Part shown: piece after piece, positions 9,147 through 18,008 of the stretch
Layout: every line of letters begins with the position of its first letter
Numbering within the stretch: the first letter of the stretch is position 1
DNA from: CAXBBB01 sp963793245
GTDB lineage: Bacteria; Bacteroidota; Rhodothermia; Rhodothermales; BA12
Direction: 5' to 3'
Assembly (NCBI GenBank): GCA_963793245.1
Contig: CAWBZG010000005.1
Span: forward strand, 744,001-808,000
DNA: 64,000 nt
Translations under genes and position numbers: made by a program
The notes under the pieces: model-generated
The model's database searches: none
Told to the model about the DNA's origin: nothing
The model's input: the letters and a program-made list of their open reading frames with translations, nothing else

Positions 9147-9180
9147 TGACGGCCTGATTCTGTATGACAGAACGCCGTCA
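9147..9180. promoter_or_regulatory. Nested perfect inverted repeat upstream of ruvB
   Basis: Outer arms TGACGGC (9147-9153) and GCCGTCA (9174-9180) enclose inner arms TTCTGT (9158-9163) and ACAGAA (9167-9172) around ATG. It sits in the 271-bp gap between DUF3109 and ruvB, about 115 bp before the ruvB start. It could be an operator (the inner CTGT...ACAG is reminiscent of SOS-type boxes) or an RNA hairpin in a long leader. Confidence 0.45.
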
Positions 9181-9295
9181 CATCGGACCCCGATTTTGTC
9201 GGGCCGTTCGCCATCAGCCCAATCGGATTCTCCGAAAGCGCACGTCGGAGCGTCCGACGCCGTCGAGCGTTTCCTGTCGACTCTACTCTCCCGCT

Positions 9296-10333
9296 ATGTC
9301 TGCTCGCCCCGATCTCACCGCCTCGACCGGCACGTCTGCCGAAGAGGATTTCGACAAAGCCCTGCGCCCGTCGCGCCTGTCCGAGTTCGTCGGTCAGCAG
9401 AAGATCAAGGACAACCTGACGGTCTTCATTACGGCAGCGCTCCAACGCGGCGAGGTGCTCGACCACGTCCTGCTGGCAGGACCGCCCGGATTGGGCAAGA
9501 CGACGCTCAGCCTGATCATCGCCGAGGAAATGGGCGCGGAGGTGCGGTCGACGAGTGGCCCGGTCCTCGACAAACCCGCCACGATTGCGGGCCTGCTGAC
9601 CAATCTCAACGAAGGCGACGTGCTGTTCATCGACGAAATCCACCGGATGCCCAGCGTCGTGGAGGAGTACCTGTACTCGGCGATGGAGGACTACAAGATC
9701 GACATCATGATCGACAGCGGCCCCAACGCGCGCAGCGTGCAGTTGCAGCTTCCGCCGTTTACCCTCGTCGGCGCGACGACACGTAAAGGCTTGCTTACGG
9801 CTCCGATGCGCGCCCGTTTCGGCATCGACTTTCGCTACGACTACTACACCGCCGACTTGCTCCAGCAGATCGTGGAGCGCTCGGCTGGGCTGATGAAGAT
9901 CGAGATCGACAGCGACGGCGCCTACGAGATCGCACGTCGCAGCCGAGGCACGCCGCGCATCGCCAACCGCCTGCTTCGACGCACCCGCGACTTCGCCCAG
10001 GTCAAAGGCGACGGATCGATCAACCGCGCCGTCGCCGATCATGCATTGAACGCGCTCGACGTGGACGAGCAGGGGCTGGACGACATGGACACGCGCATCC
10101 TGATGACGCTCATCGAGAAGTTCGGCGGCGGACCGACCGGGCTGGGCAACATCGCCGTCAGCGTGGGCGAGGACAGTGGTACCATCGAAGAGGTCTACGA
10201 GCCATACCTGATCCAGGAGGGCTACATCGAACGCACTCCGCGAGGACGCATCGCCACGCCTCACGCCTATGACCATTTCGGCCTGACGCCCCCTGCCAAG
10301 CAAGCCGAGTTCTTCAATCTCGACAGCGAGTAG
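9296..10333 (+). CDS. ruvB: Holliday junction branch migration ATPase RuvB
   Basis: Hexameric AAA+ motor that with RuvA drives branch migration of Holliday junctions in recombination repair. The 345 residues carry Walker A GPPGLGKTT at 62-70, Walker B/DEIH at about 111-116 (FIDEIHR), sensor 1 GATTRKG near 158, and the arginine-finger/sensor 2 region RSRGTPRIANRLLRR. The winged-helix C-terminus ends in PRGRIATPHAYDHFG. An in-frame ATG at 9164 would add 44 residues, but lies inside a palindrome and adds no family sequence, so 9296 is chosen. The leader is CTCTACTCTCCCGCT with no Shine-Dalgarno. ruvA is not adjacent. Confidence 0.98.
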   Translation: MSARPDLTASTGTSAEEDFDKALRPSRLSEFVGQQKIKDNLTVFITAALQRGEVLDHVLLAGPPGLGKTTLSLIIAEEMGAEVRSTSGPVLDKPATIAGLLTNLNEGDVLFIDEIHRMPSVVEEYLYSAMEDYKIDIMIDSGPNARSVQLQLPPFTLVGATTRKGLLTAPMRARFGIDFRYDYYTADLLQQIVERSAGLMKIEIDSDGAYEIARRSRGTPRIANRLLRRTRDFAQVKGDGSINRAVADHALNALDVDEQGLDDMDTRILMTLIEKFGGGPTGLGNIAVSVGEDSGTIEEVYEPYLIQEGYIERTPRGRIATPHAYDHFGLTPPAKQAEFFNLDSE

Positions 10334-10335
10334 TC

Positions 10336-10938
10336 TTACCCGTCGACTTCGTCCGACAAGTCGAGGTCGGCGTACAGGTCGGCCAATGCGAACGGTTCGT
10401 CGAACAGCGGAGAGTCGAGGATGGCGTCGAGGCCGGAGAGCGTGCGAATCGACCAGCAGTCGGGGCGGCGTTCGTAGAGAGTGACGAAGGCACGGTCGGA
10501 CTCGAACAGCCAATAGGCGTGGACGCTGTCCATGCTCGTGTACGCGCTCAGCTTGGTCGTCCGGTCTTTGTCGACTGTCGACGGCGAGGCGACTTCGACG
10601 ACGAGCAGCGGGTTGAGCAGCGTGCGGGGTTTGGAGTCGTCATACTGCGGGTCGCAGGCAACGGTAGCGTCCGGGTAAACGTAGCGGCCCGAGGGCACGC
10701 GGACGCGGATATCGGGATTGAACGCGCTGCACTTCTTGCGGCGAGCGGCGGCATGGAGGGCAGCGAAAACAGCTCCACCCAGCAGACTATGCTCGGGCGA
10801 TCCGCCTGCCATACCGAGTACTTCGCCGTTCCAGGGAACGAGGTAACCGTCAAAGAACTCGTGTTTGCCTTCGTGCGCGGCGTCGTACGCGAGGTATTCG
10901 GCTTCGGTCATGCGGCGGCGAGCGGGAACGACGGACAT
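10336..10938 (-). CDS. Uma2 family endonuclease-like protein (DUF820)
   Basis: A 200-residue protein of the Uma2/DUF820 family with a PD-(D/E)xK nuclease fold. The catalytic pattern is visible: YVYPDATVACDP supplies the Asp. LLNPLLVVEVASPST supplies the E/D-x-K-like strand, and DRTTKLSAYTSM supplies the conserved K...Y. N-terminal MTEAEYLAYDAAHEGKHEFF is the standard family opening. The start at 10938 (MSVVPARRRM) is preferred; longer upstream frame adds non-conserved sequence. Biological role is unknown: these genes are often abundant in cyanobacteria and Rhodothermia and may be selfish or regulatory. It is convergent with ruvB, with stops 2 bp apart. Confidence 0.9.
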   Translation of the reverse strand: MSVVPARRRMTEAEYLAYDAAHEGKHEFFDGYLVPWNGEVLGMAGGSPEHSLLGGAVFAALHAAARRKKCSAFNPDIRVRVPSGRYVYPDATVACDPQYDDSKPRTLLNPLLVVEVASPSTVDKDRTTKLSAYTSMDSVHAYWLFESDRAFVTLYERRPDCWSIRTLSGLDAILDSPLFDEPFALADLYADLDLSDEVDG

Positions 10939-11087
10939 GGGCGTGGGCGAAAGTTGGGAATCCAACGGATGGAATCGACGACGGATTCGAGAGGGATGCA
11001 GGTGCAGATCGGATGAAAGTGCGTCGGCGTGCTTGCCCCTCACCTTGCGTCAGGGTCGTACCGTAGAGGCTCATACTCGTCGCCGCT

Positions 11088-11819
11088 ATGCCAAACTCAC
11101 CCAACTGCTACCGCATCGGAGACGTGGCGCGCAAAACCGGACTCACCATCCGCGCGCTGCGACACTACGATGCCATCGGACTGCTCACACCCGCGCGTCG
11201 CTCCGACGCTGGGCAACGGCTTTACGCCTCACGCGACCTGATGCGACTGCAGCGCATCGTGTCGCTCCGCGCGTTGGGGCTGTCGCTCGCCGATGTGTCC
11301 GATGCGCTGGATCGTGACGATCCGATTGGTCTGATCGACCGGCACGTCGCACACCTGCGCGCACGCATCGAAGCCGATCGGCGCGCGCTGGATCGGCTCG
11401 AACGCGTCGCCAATCGGTTGCGCGGGCGGAATAGCGACGACGAGGACGTGTTCACCTTCATCCACATCAGCACCATGATCGACCAACATTACACCCCCGA
11501 ACAGCTCGCCCAACTCGAAGAGCGAGGCCAGCAGATGGGAGGCGAGCAGATGCACGCCGTCCAGCAGCAGTGGGCGACGCTGTTCGAGCGTTTCGACGCG
11601 CATCGACAAGCAGGCGACGATCCGGCTTCGCCCGACGTACAGTCGCTCGTTTCCGAAGCCCAAGCGCTGATCGGGCAGTTCACCGGCGGCGACGCGGACA
11701 TCCGCTCGTCGCTCGACTCCGCCGTGCAGCACAACCCCGACGAGATGTACCGCGCGTGGGGCATCTCGCCCGAACTCGGCACCTACTACGGCTCGGCGAT
11801 GGCAGCATCGGCCAAGTAG
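11088..11819 (+). CDS. MerR family transcriptional regulator with TipAS-like domain
   Basis: A 243-residue regulator. Residues 8-75 are a MerR winged helix-turn-helix (YRIGDVARKTGLTIRALRHY...GQRLY). A coiled-coil dimerisation helix with DRRALDRLERV follows, and then a C-terminal TipAS-like ligand-binding domain (about 135-240), with the typical ending PDEMYRAWGISPELGTYY. TipA-type regulators bind thiopeptides or other drugs and activate promoters with long spacers. Here the ligand is unknown. It is divergent from the Uma2 gene, with a 149-bp gap where its promoter must lie. A very strong palindrome follows the stop. Confidence 0.9.
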   Translation: MPNSPNCYRIGDVARKTGLTIRALRHYDAIGLLTPARRSDAGQRLYASRDLMRLQRIVSLRALGLSLADVSDALDRDDPIGLIDRHVAHLRARIEADRRALDRLERVANRLRGRNSDDEDVFTFIHISTMIDQHYTPEQLAQLEERGQQMGGEQMHAVQQQWATLFERFDAHRQAGDDPASPDVQSLVSEAQALIGQFTGGDADIRSSLDSAVQHNPDEMYRAWGISPELGTYYGSAMAASAK

Positions 11820-11837
11820 ATAGCTTCCGCCCTGGAC

Positions 11838-11880
11838 GCAGCAACGCCGCACTTGGACCGTCCAGGTGTGGCGTTGCTGC
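11838..11880 (+). terminator. Long hairpin after the MerR gene
   Basis: Arms of 21 bp (11838-11858 and 11860-11880), starting GCAGCAACGCC and ending GGCGTTGCTGC, pair with only two G-T type differences. It begins 19 bp after the MerR stop. There is no T tract, but position and strength fit a transcript 3' end. Confidence 0.55.
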
Positions 11881-11970
11881 TTGCGCTCGCGTCGGTTGAA
11901 TCGGAGTGTTCTGTGTGCAGTAGCCGAGTCGTGACGAGTGCGCCGAGAGTCAGGCGGCTATGTTCGTCGG

Positions 11971-13632
11971 ATGCACCGATTGTCCAACCGATTTCTCCTG
12001 CTCCTCCTGCTGCTGTCCGTTGCCGGATGCGGCAGTCTGGGACAGACACTTGACGAGTTCGCCGAACTGGTCATCAGCGGGGGTGAGCAGCGATTGCGCG
12101 ACCCCATGCGCCCGATTCGAGGCCACGCGCGCGTGCTCATGATTGCGCTCGACGGCGTGAGCGAAGACCAGTTGCGTGCCGCACTCGCCGACGGTGACTT
12201 GCCGAGCCTATCCACACTCATTGGGCCAGAGAGTGCCAATGGCGTCTACGAACGTGGTTATTTCGCACCGGGTGTCGTGTCCGCGTTTCCCGCCGAAACG
12301 TCGGTCGGATGGGCGACAGTCTTTACCGGAGCGCCGCCCGCGGTGACCGGAGTGACGGGCAATGAGTGGTTCGATCGGCACGAGCGCGTCGTCTATGCGC
12401 CGGTCCCGCTTTCCGTTGGAACGGTCGAGCAGACGCTGTCGATCTGGTCCGACGACCTGTTCGGCGAGCAGATTCAGGCGCCGACGCTGTTCGAACAGGC
12501 GGGCGTTCGGTCGCACGTGTCGATGGGATTCGTCTACCGAGGCGCGGACCTGCTCACTCCGCCCGACCTCAACGATGCTGCCGACCTGATCGACGGGGCG
12601 TTCGACATGCTCTTTGGCGGTATCGACGAACTCTACGAAGAACTGGATCAGGACACGTGGGAAGGCTTCGAGCGAGGTGCCGACCGCTACGGCATCCCCG
12701 ACCTGCAAGTCGCCTACTTTCCCGGCGTCGACCTGGTGGCGCACGAGTCGGGGCGCGAGGAGCAGCGACGCTATATGCGCGACGAGATCGACCCGCACAT
12801 CGACCGCATTTTGGCACGTTACCGCCGCGACGACCTGCTGCGCGACACCTACGTGTTCGTCGTTTCGGATCACGGACACGTCGAGACTCAGGCCGAAGAT
12901 CGCAACAGTCTGAGCGGCGACGGAGAGGACGAGCCGCGTGCGTTGCTCGATTCGCTCGGCTACCGCGTCCGCACGAAAACAGTCGCCGAAGTGGACGAGG
13001 ACCACGACCTGGTAATGGTGTACAACGAAGCCGCTGCCTCGATCTACTTGGCCGACCGCTCGACCTGTCGGGAGCCGGGCGATGAGTGCGACTGGCGCAA
13101 GCCACCGCGCCTGACCGAGGACGTGATCCCGCTTACCCAGCAGTTGTACCACGCAGCGTTCGACTCATCCGCGCTGGGGGGACTGGCCGGAGCGCTCGAT
13201 CTGATTCTGGCGCGCGTGTCGGACCCCACCGGGGAGACGAGTCCGCCGTTTCAGATCGTCACGCGCAACGGATGGGTTAGAGTCGAAGACTACCTCGCCC
13301 AGAACCCTCGCCCCGACTTGGTGCGCTTCGCAGAGCGCCTCGACTGGCTCACCAACGGTCCGCTCGGCCACCACGCGGGAGACGTGATCCTGCTGGCCCG
13401 CTCGGGCAATGACGTGCCGAAAGCCGACCGCTATTATTTCGGTTCGCCGCGCGTGTCGGGTCATGGCGGTGCATCGGCAGGCGAGAGCCACATCTCGTTT
13501 CTCCTCGCCCACCCCAACGCGTCTGGCGACGAGCTGCGCGACCTGATGAGCGCCCAAGTCGGCCCGACGCCTACGCAGCGCGACGCGACGCCACTCGTAC
13601 TCGGCCTTCTCGAACAGCCTCCTCGCAGGTAG
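11971..13632 (+). CDS. Lipoprotein of the alkaline phosphatase/type I phosphodiesterase superfamily
   Basis: A 553-residue exported lipoprotein. MHRLSNRFLLLLLLLSVAGC is a signal peptide with lipobox SVAGC. The body matches the type I phosphodiesterase/nucleotide pyrophosphatase fold. VLMIALDGVSED gives the first metal Asp. FPAETSVGWATVFTG is the nucleophile segment (family FPxxTxPNxxxLxTG, here with changed surroundings). YFPGVDLVAHE gives Asp/His ligands, and VVSDHGHVET gives the classic D-H-G ligands. It probably hydrolyses phosphate mono- or diesters at the cell surface; the substrate is unknown. The start at 11971 is set by the signal peptide. TATGTTCG just upstream resembles a -7 element but would leave almost no leader. 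Confidence 0.85.
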   Translation: MHRLSNRFLLLLLLLSVAGCGSLGQTLDEFAELVISGGEQRLRDPMRPIRGHARVLMIALDGVSEDQLRAALADGDLPSLSTLIGPESANGVYERGYFAPGVVSAFPAETSVGWATVFTGAPPAVTGVTGNEWFDRHERVVYAPVPLSVGTVEQTLSIWSDDLFGEQIQAPTLFEQAGVRSHVSMGFVYRGADLLTPPDLNDAADLIDGAFDMLFGGIDELYEELDQDTWEGFERGADRYGIPDLQVAYFPGVDLVAHESGREEQRRYMRDEIDPHIDRILARYRRDDLLRDTYVFVVSDHGHVETQAEDRNSLSGDGEDEPRALLDSLGYRVRTKTVAEVDEDHDLVMVYNEAAASIYLADRSTCREPGDECDWRKPPRLTEDVIPLTQQLYHAAFDSSALGGLAGALDLILARVSDPTGETSPPFQIVTRNGWVRVEDYLAQNPRPDLVRFAERLDWLTNGPLGHHAGDVILLARSGNDVPKADRYYFGSPRVSGHGGASAGESHISFLLAHPNASGDELRDLMSAQVGPTPTQRDATPLVLGLLEQPPRR

Positions 13633-13796
13633 AACCGAAGAGCAGGGGCACCCTCCCAGGCGATTGGAGCCGACCTCCGTAGGGATGTCACGCTGCTATC
13701 CGAGCGACGATGAGGCGCGCTTGGGCAAGTTGCTTCGCCGAGACAGATCGCTCCCACGCCAGCGGACACCGTGGGACCACACCACCGCGAATGCAA

Positions 13797-13830
13797 AACG
13801 CCCCGCCCGGAGCAATCCGAGCGAGGCGTT
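13797..13830 (-). terminator. Terminator of the TPR lipoprotein gene
   Basis: Arms at 13797-13810 and 13817-13830 (AACGCC.../...GGCGTT, with internal GC pairing) form a hairpin 21 bp after the stop of the minus-strand TPR gene. On that strand it is followed by a short T-containing tract (GTTTTGC). Confidence 0.55.
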
Positions 13831-13851
13831 AGAAGTCGAGAGGCGGGCGCG

Positions 13852-15066
13852 TCAGTTGACGTCGCCGTAGCCTGCGCAGTCGGAGATGGCCTGGGCCTTC
13901 TCGGTCTGGCCGACGTTGGTGTACGCCTGGAAGAGCGCGCGGCAGGACTCTTCTTCGCTCTCGCCGTTCATCCGCGACAGTTCGCGGGCACGCTCGAGGG
14001 GAACGATGGCGCGCTCGAAGAGGCTTTTGCGCTGATTGACCAACTGGTCGATCGAGGCTTCGCGCGTAGCGACCTCATCGCGCGAGAGATCGCCGCGCTG
14101 CTCACGCAGGGCATCGTCGGCCAGGCGAACCTGATCGTTGACGTTGACGGCCTGGTTGATGAAGGCCGCGCCCAGGTTGTAGTAACCGTTCGGGTTCATC
14201 TCGTCAAGGCTGACGGCAGCTTCGAGCTGGACGATGGACTCGTCGTAGCGCTCTGCTTCGAGCAGCAATGAGCCGTAGTTGTAGCGGTACGTCGCGTTGT
14301 TCGGGTCGCGCTCGACGGCTGTGCTGTAGAAGTCCATCGCGCGATCCATCTGACCGGCAGCGATGTACGTGGTGAGCAACTGCTGGCGGATAGCCTCATC
14401 GTCGGGCATCATCCCCGTTGCTCGCTCGAGCAGAGAGACGGCATCGTTCTGGCGTCCGTTTTCGCTGTAGAGCGACGAGAGGTAGATGAACGTGTTGGAG
14501 TCCATGTCGCCCTTTTCGATCGCCATTTCGAGAACCGGAATAGCTTCTACCGGGCGATTGGCCTGGACGAGCGCGAAGCCCTGGTTGACGTAGATAGTGG
14601 CCGTGTCGGGCGCGATGATGGTGGCATCGCTGAACGCCATCGCCGCCTCGCCGAATAGCGCAGGGTCACCGGCTTCCTGAGCCGCGTTGTACTTCGCGAT
14701 GCCCTTACCGTACGCACCGACATACGCTCGCTGAAGCTCCATCGATACCTCGGCCTGGAGTTCTGGGTCAAGCTGAGCAGCGCGCTGATACGCCGTCACC
14801 AGTTCGCGCGTCATCTCGGTGCGCATTGCCGGATCGTTGGCGTCTTCGAGCTGCGCCATGTAGATGTCGCCTTTGAGCTTGAGGGCGGTGGCGTTGTCGG
14901 GGTTGGTTTCGAGCGCCTTCTCGATGTTGCTCATTGCGCGGTCGTAATCCTTGTTGCGCAGGTCGAGTTTGGCACCTTCGACGTTGGGATCGCTGGAGCA
15001 TCCGTCGGCGGCACCCAAGACGAGGGCCAAGCACGCGATGAACAGCAAGTGGCTGATGCGTTTCAT
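13852..15066 (-). CDS. TPR-repeat lipoprotein
   Basis: A 404-residue protein with a signal peptide and lipobox (LGAADGC), so probably anchored in a membrane facing the periplasm or outside. The rest consists of tetratricopeptide repeats: clear units include LDLRNKDYDRAMSNIEKALE, TNPDNATALKLKGDIYMAQL, RDPNNATYRYNYGSLLLEAE and the unit following YDESIVQLEAAVS. Such proteins are scaffolds in envelope complexes; no catalytic motif is seen. The start at 15066 (MKRISHLLF) follows from the signal peptide and has a C/T-rich leader. Neighbours give no specific clue. Confidence 0.85.
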   Translation of the reverse strand: MKRISHLLFIACLALVLGAADGCSSDPNVEGAKLDLRNKDYDRAMSNIEKALETNPDNATALKLKGDIYMAQLEDANDPAMRTEMTRELVTAYQRAAQLDPELQAEVSMELQRAYVGAYGKGIAKYNAAQEAGDPALFGEAAMAFSDATIIAPDTATIYVNQGFALVQANRPVEAIPVLEMAIEKGDMDSNTFIYLSSLYSENGRQNDAVSLLERATGMMPDDEAIRQQLLTTYIAAGQMDRAMDFYSTAVERDPNNATYRYNYGSLLLEAERYDESIVQLEAAVSLDEMNPNGYYNLGAAFINQAVNVNDQVRLADDALREQRGDLSRDEVATREASIDQLVNQRKSLFERAIVPLERARELSRMNGESEEESCRALFQAYTNVGQTEKAQAISDCAGYGDVN

Positions 15067-15300
15067 GAGGGTAGGAAGTGGGATAGTGAAAACGATGAGA
15101 ACGGCGCGGATCAGTGGGCGATGCCGCCGCCGCACACGCAGTACGTCCAAGATACACGCGGGCTGGCGCGTGAAAAGAGGCGATCCGGCACGATTGTGTG
15201 AGAACGTGCCCAGGACGCTGCCTCGCGTGTGCCGAGCAGCGTGATGCGGAACCGCACCCGACGGCTCGGCTGTGTAACGACCTCCCCGTTTTCCTTGCCC

Positions 15301-16281
15301 ATGCCCGCACCGACGCTACCAACACGAGGCGCGCGCGCGTTACTCTCGGGCCTGTTTGACTATGCGGGCCTGTTTCCGCCCGCCGCGCTCAGCCTTGACG
15401 ATGCACTCTCGGAGTGGCGCCGCCATCGCGAAAGCGCGGCTCGCTGGATGCTGGGTGCCTTCGTTTTGCCCGTCCGCCTGCTTCCCGATCTGGCCGAGCG
15501 ATTGGAACCGCATGAGTCGGTCCCGCTGTCGCTGCTACCAACGGGCGGTCCAGACACCGGACTCTGGCTCGATGCACTTCACGCCGATCTACGGTCGATC
15601 CAGGCTTTTTTGCAGGCTGCTCCCGACTGCGTCGCCTCCAGCTTCGAGGCGCGGATGCCGCTCGATGCCCAGGGCGATCACGCACCGGCGTTCCTCACCC
15701 GCACCGCCCGCCTGCTCCGCGATTTCGAGAGCGACCGCACGACGGTTTATCTCGAACCGGGTTGGTCGGCGGAAGCGATCGACGATCTGCCACGCACCCT
15801 CCAGTCCATCGCCGAGCACAACGCGCAAGAGGGAGGATCTGTGTTCGCGGCCAAGCTGCGCATGGGCGGCGTCACTGCCGATGCGTTTCCCTCGCCCGAC
15901 TCTATTGCAGCGGCGCTCGTCGCCATTCGTGACGCAGGCGTGCCCTTCAAATGCACCGCTGGACTGCACCATCCCGTCCGCGCCTACCACGACAGCGTGC
16001 AGACCGAGATGCACGGCTTCCTCAACGTGTTCGCCGCGTGGACGTTTGCGCACGCCCTCGACGCCGACGCCGACCACCTGGCGCGCGTCCTCGCAACGAC
16101 TGACGCCGATGCCTTCCGCGTCTCGGAGCAAGGCATCGCGTGGTGCGCCGGCGAGGGCGCATCGCTCCATGCATCGCCCGACCAGATCCGGCTGGCGCGC
16201 CGCTGGGGACAGGGCATCGGCAGTTGCTCGTTCGACGAACCCGTCGCCGACCTGTCGACCCTCGGCATCGCCACCGGCTGA
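15301..16281 (+). CDS. Conserved protein of unknown function linked to fumarylacetoacetase
   Basis: A 326-residue soluble protein without signal peptide or membrane segment. I recognise only short conserved-looking segments: LFDYAGLFPPAALSLDDAL near the N-terminus, VFAAKLRMGGVTADAFPS in the middle, and VPFKCTAGLHHPVR with a Lys-Cys-Thr and HH pair at about 220-235. That last segment resembles the active-site region of TIM-barrel-like proteins of unknown function also found in plants and actinobacteria (recollection, not searched). It precedes fumarylacetoacetase by 28 bp on the same strand, so a role in aromatic amino acid breakdown is possible. The ATG at 15301 follows a C/T-rich leader. Confidence 0.75.
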   Translation: MPAPTLPTRGARALLSGLFDYAGLFPPAALSLDDALSEWRRHRESAARWMLGAFVLPVRLLPDLAERLEPHESVPLSLLPTGGPDTGLWLDALHADLRSIQAFLQAAPDCVASSFEARMPLDAQGDHAPAFLTRTARLLRDFESDRTTVYLEPGWSAEAIDDLPRTLQSIAEHNAQEGGSVFAAKLRMGGVTADAFPSPDSIAAALVAIRDAGVPFKCTAGLHHPVRAYHDSVQTEMHGFLNVFAAWTFAHALDADADHLARVLATTDADAFRVSEQGIAWCAGEGASLHASPDQIRLARRWGQGIGSCSFDEPVADLSTLGIATG

Positions 16282-16309
16282 CCTTTTTTACTCCTCGACT
16301 TTCCGCTAC

Positions 16310-17572
16310 GTGACCACGTTTATCGACCTCCCCGACGACACCCTCTTCCCGCTCGAAAACCTTCCGTGGGGCGTCGCCGCGCCCAATGGCAAAGGCCCCC
16401 GCCCCGTCGTCCGGCTGGGCGATTGGGCCGTCGACCTGCACGCGCTCGAAGAGGCCGATCTGCTCGCTAACGTCATCGGCGAGGCGACGCCGTTTAGCGA
16501 CAGCACGCTCAACGCGTTCATGGCGATGGGCAGCAGCGTCTGGACCGAAACGCGCAAACGACTCCAAGCGCTACTCTCCGGCGACGATCCCGCGCTCAAA
16601 GACGACGCCGATCTGCTCGAACGCGTCCTGATTCCGCTGTCTGACGTCGAGATGCAGCTTCCGGCCCGCATCGGCGACTACACCGACTTCTACTCGTCGC
16701 GCGCGCACGCCACCAACGTCGGCACGATGTTTAGAGGCGCTGACAACGCATTGCAACCCAACTGGCTGCACATCCCGGTCGGCTATCACGGGCGCGCCTC
16801 GTCGGTCGTCGTGAGCGGCACACCCGTCCGCCGTCCGCTGGGCCAACTCAAGCCCGAAGACGGACCGCCGACGTTCGGCCCCAGCAAACTGCTCGACATC
16901 GAACTCGAAATGGGCATGTTCGTCGGGACGGGCAACGCGATGGGCGAGCCGATTCCTGCTGCGTCTGCCGAAGAGCACATCTTCGGCATCGCGCTCGTCA
17001 ACGACTGGAGCGCGCGCGACATCCAGAAGTGGGAATACGTCCCGCTCGGCCCCTTCCTGGGCAAGAGCTTCTGCACGACCGTCTCGCCGTGGATCACCCC
17101 GCTCGACGCACTCGAAGGCGTCCGCGTCGCCGGTGAAACGCAAGATCCCGAGCCGCTGCCGTACCTGCGCACGCCCGGCAACAACATGTTCGACGTGACG
17201 CTCGACGTTCACCTGCAGACGTCGGCGATGAGCGAGCCGCAGCGCATCTCGCAGTCCAACTTCAAGCACCTGTACTGGTCGATGGCTCAGCAACTCGTCC
17301 ACCATGCGTCGAACGGCTGCCCGATGAACCCCGGCGACCTGCTCGCGAGCGGCACCATCAGCGGCGAGGACAAAGGCAGCTACGGCAGCCTGCTCGAACT
17401 CACGTGGCGCGGCGAACACCCCATCGACCTGGGCGACGGCGGTACGAGGACCTTCCTCCAAGACGGCGACACCGTCATCCTCACCGCCTACGCCGACCTG
17501 CCGTCGGGCGTCCGCATCGGACTGGGCGAAGCACGCGGCACGATTTCACCTGCGCCTGATGTTGCGGCGTGA
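16310..17572 (+). CDS. Fumarylacetoacetase
   Basis: Last enzyme of tyrosine/homogentisate degradation, hydrolysing fumarylacetoacetate to fumarate and acetoacetate. The 420 residues match the long (eukaryote-like) family. FPLENLPWGV is at the N-terminus. DYTDFYSSRAHATNVG carries metal ligand and catalytic His. GYHGRASSVVVSGTPVRRP, LDIELEMGMFVG, VNDWSARDIQKWEYVPLGPF and the C-terminal GTISGEDKGSYGSLLE are all present. The GTG at 16310 is chosen because family members start M-T-T/S-F just before the FPLENLP motif; the frame is open far upstream but that overlaps the preceding gene in another frame. The upstream partner gene is 28 bp away. No other tyrosine-pathway gene is in the window. Confidence 0.96.
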   Translation: MTTFIDLPDDTLFPLENLPWGVAAPNGKGPRPVVRLGDWAVDLHALEEADLLANVIGEATPFSDSTLNAFMAMGSSVWTETRKRLQALLSGDDPALKDDADLLERVLIPLSDVEMQLPARIGDYTDFYSSRAHATNVGTMFRGADNALQPNWLHIPVGYHGRASSVVVSGTPVRRPLGQLKPEDGPPTFGPSKLLDIELEMGMFVGTGNAMGEPIPAASAEEHIFGIALVNDWSARDIQKWEYVPLGPFLGKSFCTTVSPWITPLDALEGVRVAGETQDPEPLPYLRTPGNNMFDVTLDVHLQTSAMSEPQRISQSNFKHLYWSMAQQLVHHASNGCPMNPGDLLASGTISGEDKGSYGSLLELTWRGEHPIDLGDGGTRTFLQDGDTVILTAYADLPSGVRIGLGEARGTISPAPDVAA

Positions 17573-18008
17573 TGGTTTAACCAGCGCTATCACGGTGCTG
17601 ACTCGGCGTGTTCGCAAGAATGACGAGTGGCGATGAAGGTTGATAGGGAAAGGAGGACTGGGTCGATGATGAACGACCGGCCTGAGACGGATCGGCGAAA
17701 AGGACGCGGAGCGTAGGGCGCGGCCAAAATCGTCCTGTTTGAGCGTCAGCGAGTTTGGACGATTTCAGCAACCGAAGCGCAGTGTCCGCCGATGCGACAT
17801 ACGCCTTGACCTTTTGCTTCCTTTTGTGTCAAGACAAAAGAAGGCCCAGCGCAGCGGAAGCGGATAACGCGGCACGTTCAGGCTTGGCAGGCAATTGTGG
17901 ATTCCTGCCTGCGCAGAAATGACAGTCCTACGAGAGAGGGACCATGATTCCAAAGCAAGGCACTCATCATCCCAAGCCTCGTACTTTTCCCACAACCGAT
18001 CCCGACCC
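17573..18008. other. Intergenic region with a dispersed repeat
   Basis: The 436 bp between fumarylacetoacetase and rpe hold copy 2 of the dispersed repeat (17804-17925). The rest shows no gene or clear terminator that I can support. Confidence 0.6.
17804..17925 (+). repeat. Dispersed intergenic repeat, copy 2
   Basis: This copy pairs with 6284-6400 read in the opposite orientation. The first part is a palindrome (CTTCCTTTTGT / ACAAAAGAAG around GTCAAG). The last part carries GATTCCTGCCTGCGCAGAAATGAC, a type of short palindromic repeat common between bacterial genes. A shorter relative of the first part is at 59524-59563. No coding capacity or transposase is associated. Confidence 0.8.

Noticed and set aside
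9164..9295. N-terminal extension of RuvB from ATG 9164
   Set aside because: The extra residues are Arg/Pro-rich noise and the ATG sits in the centre of a palindrome; the family starts near 9296.
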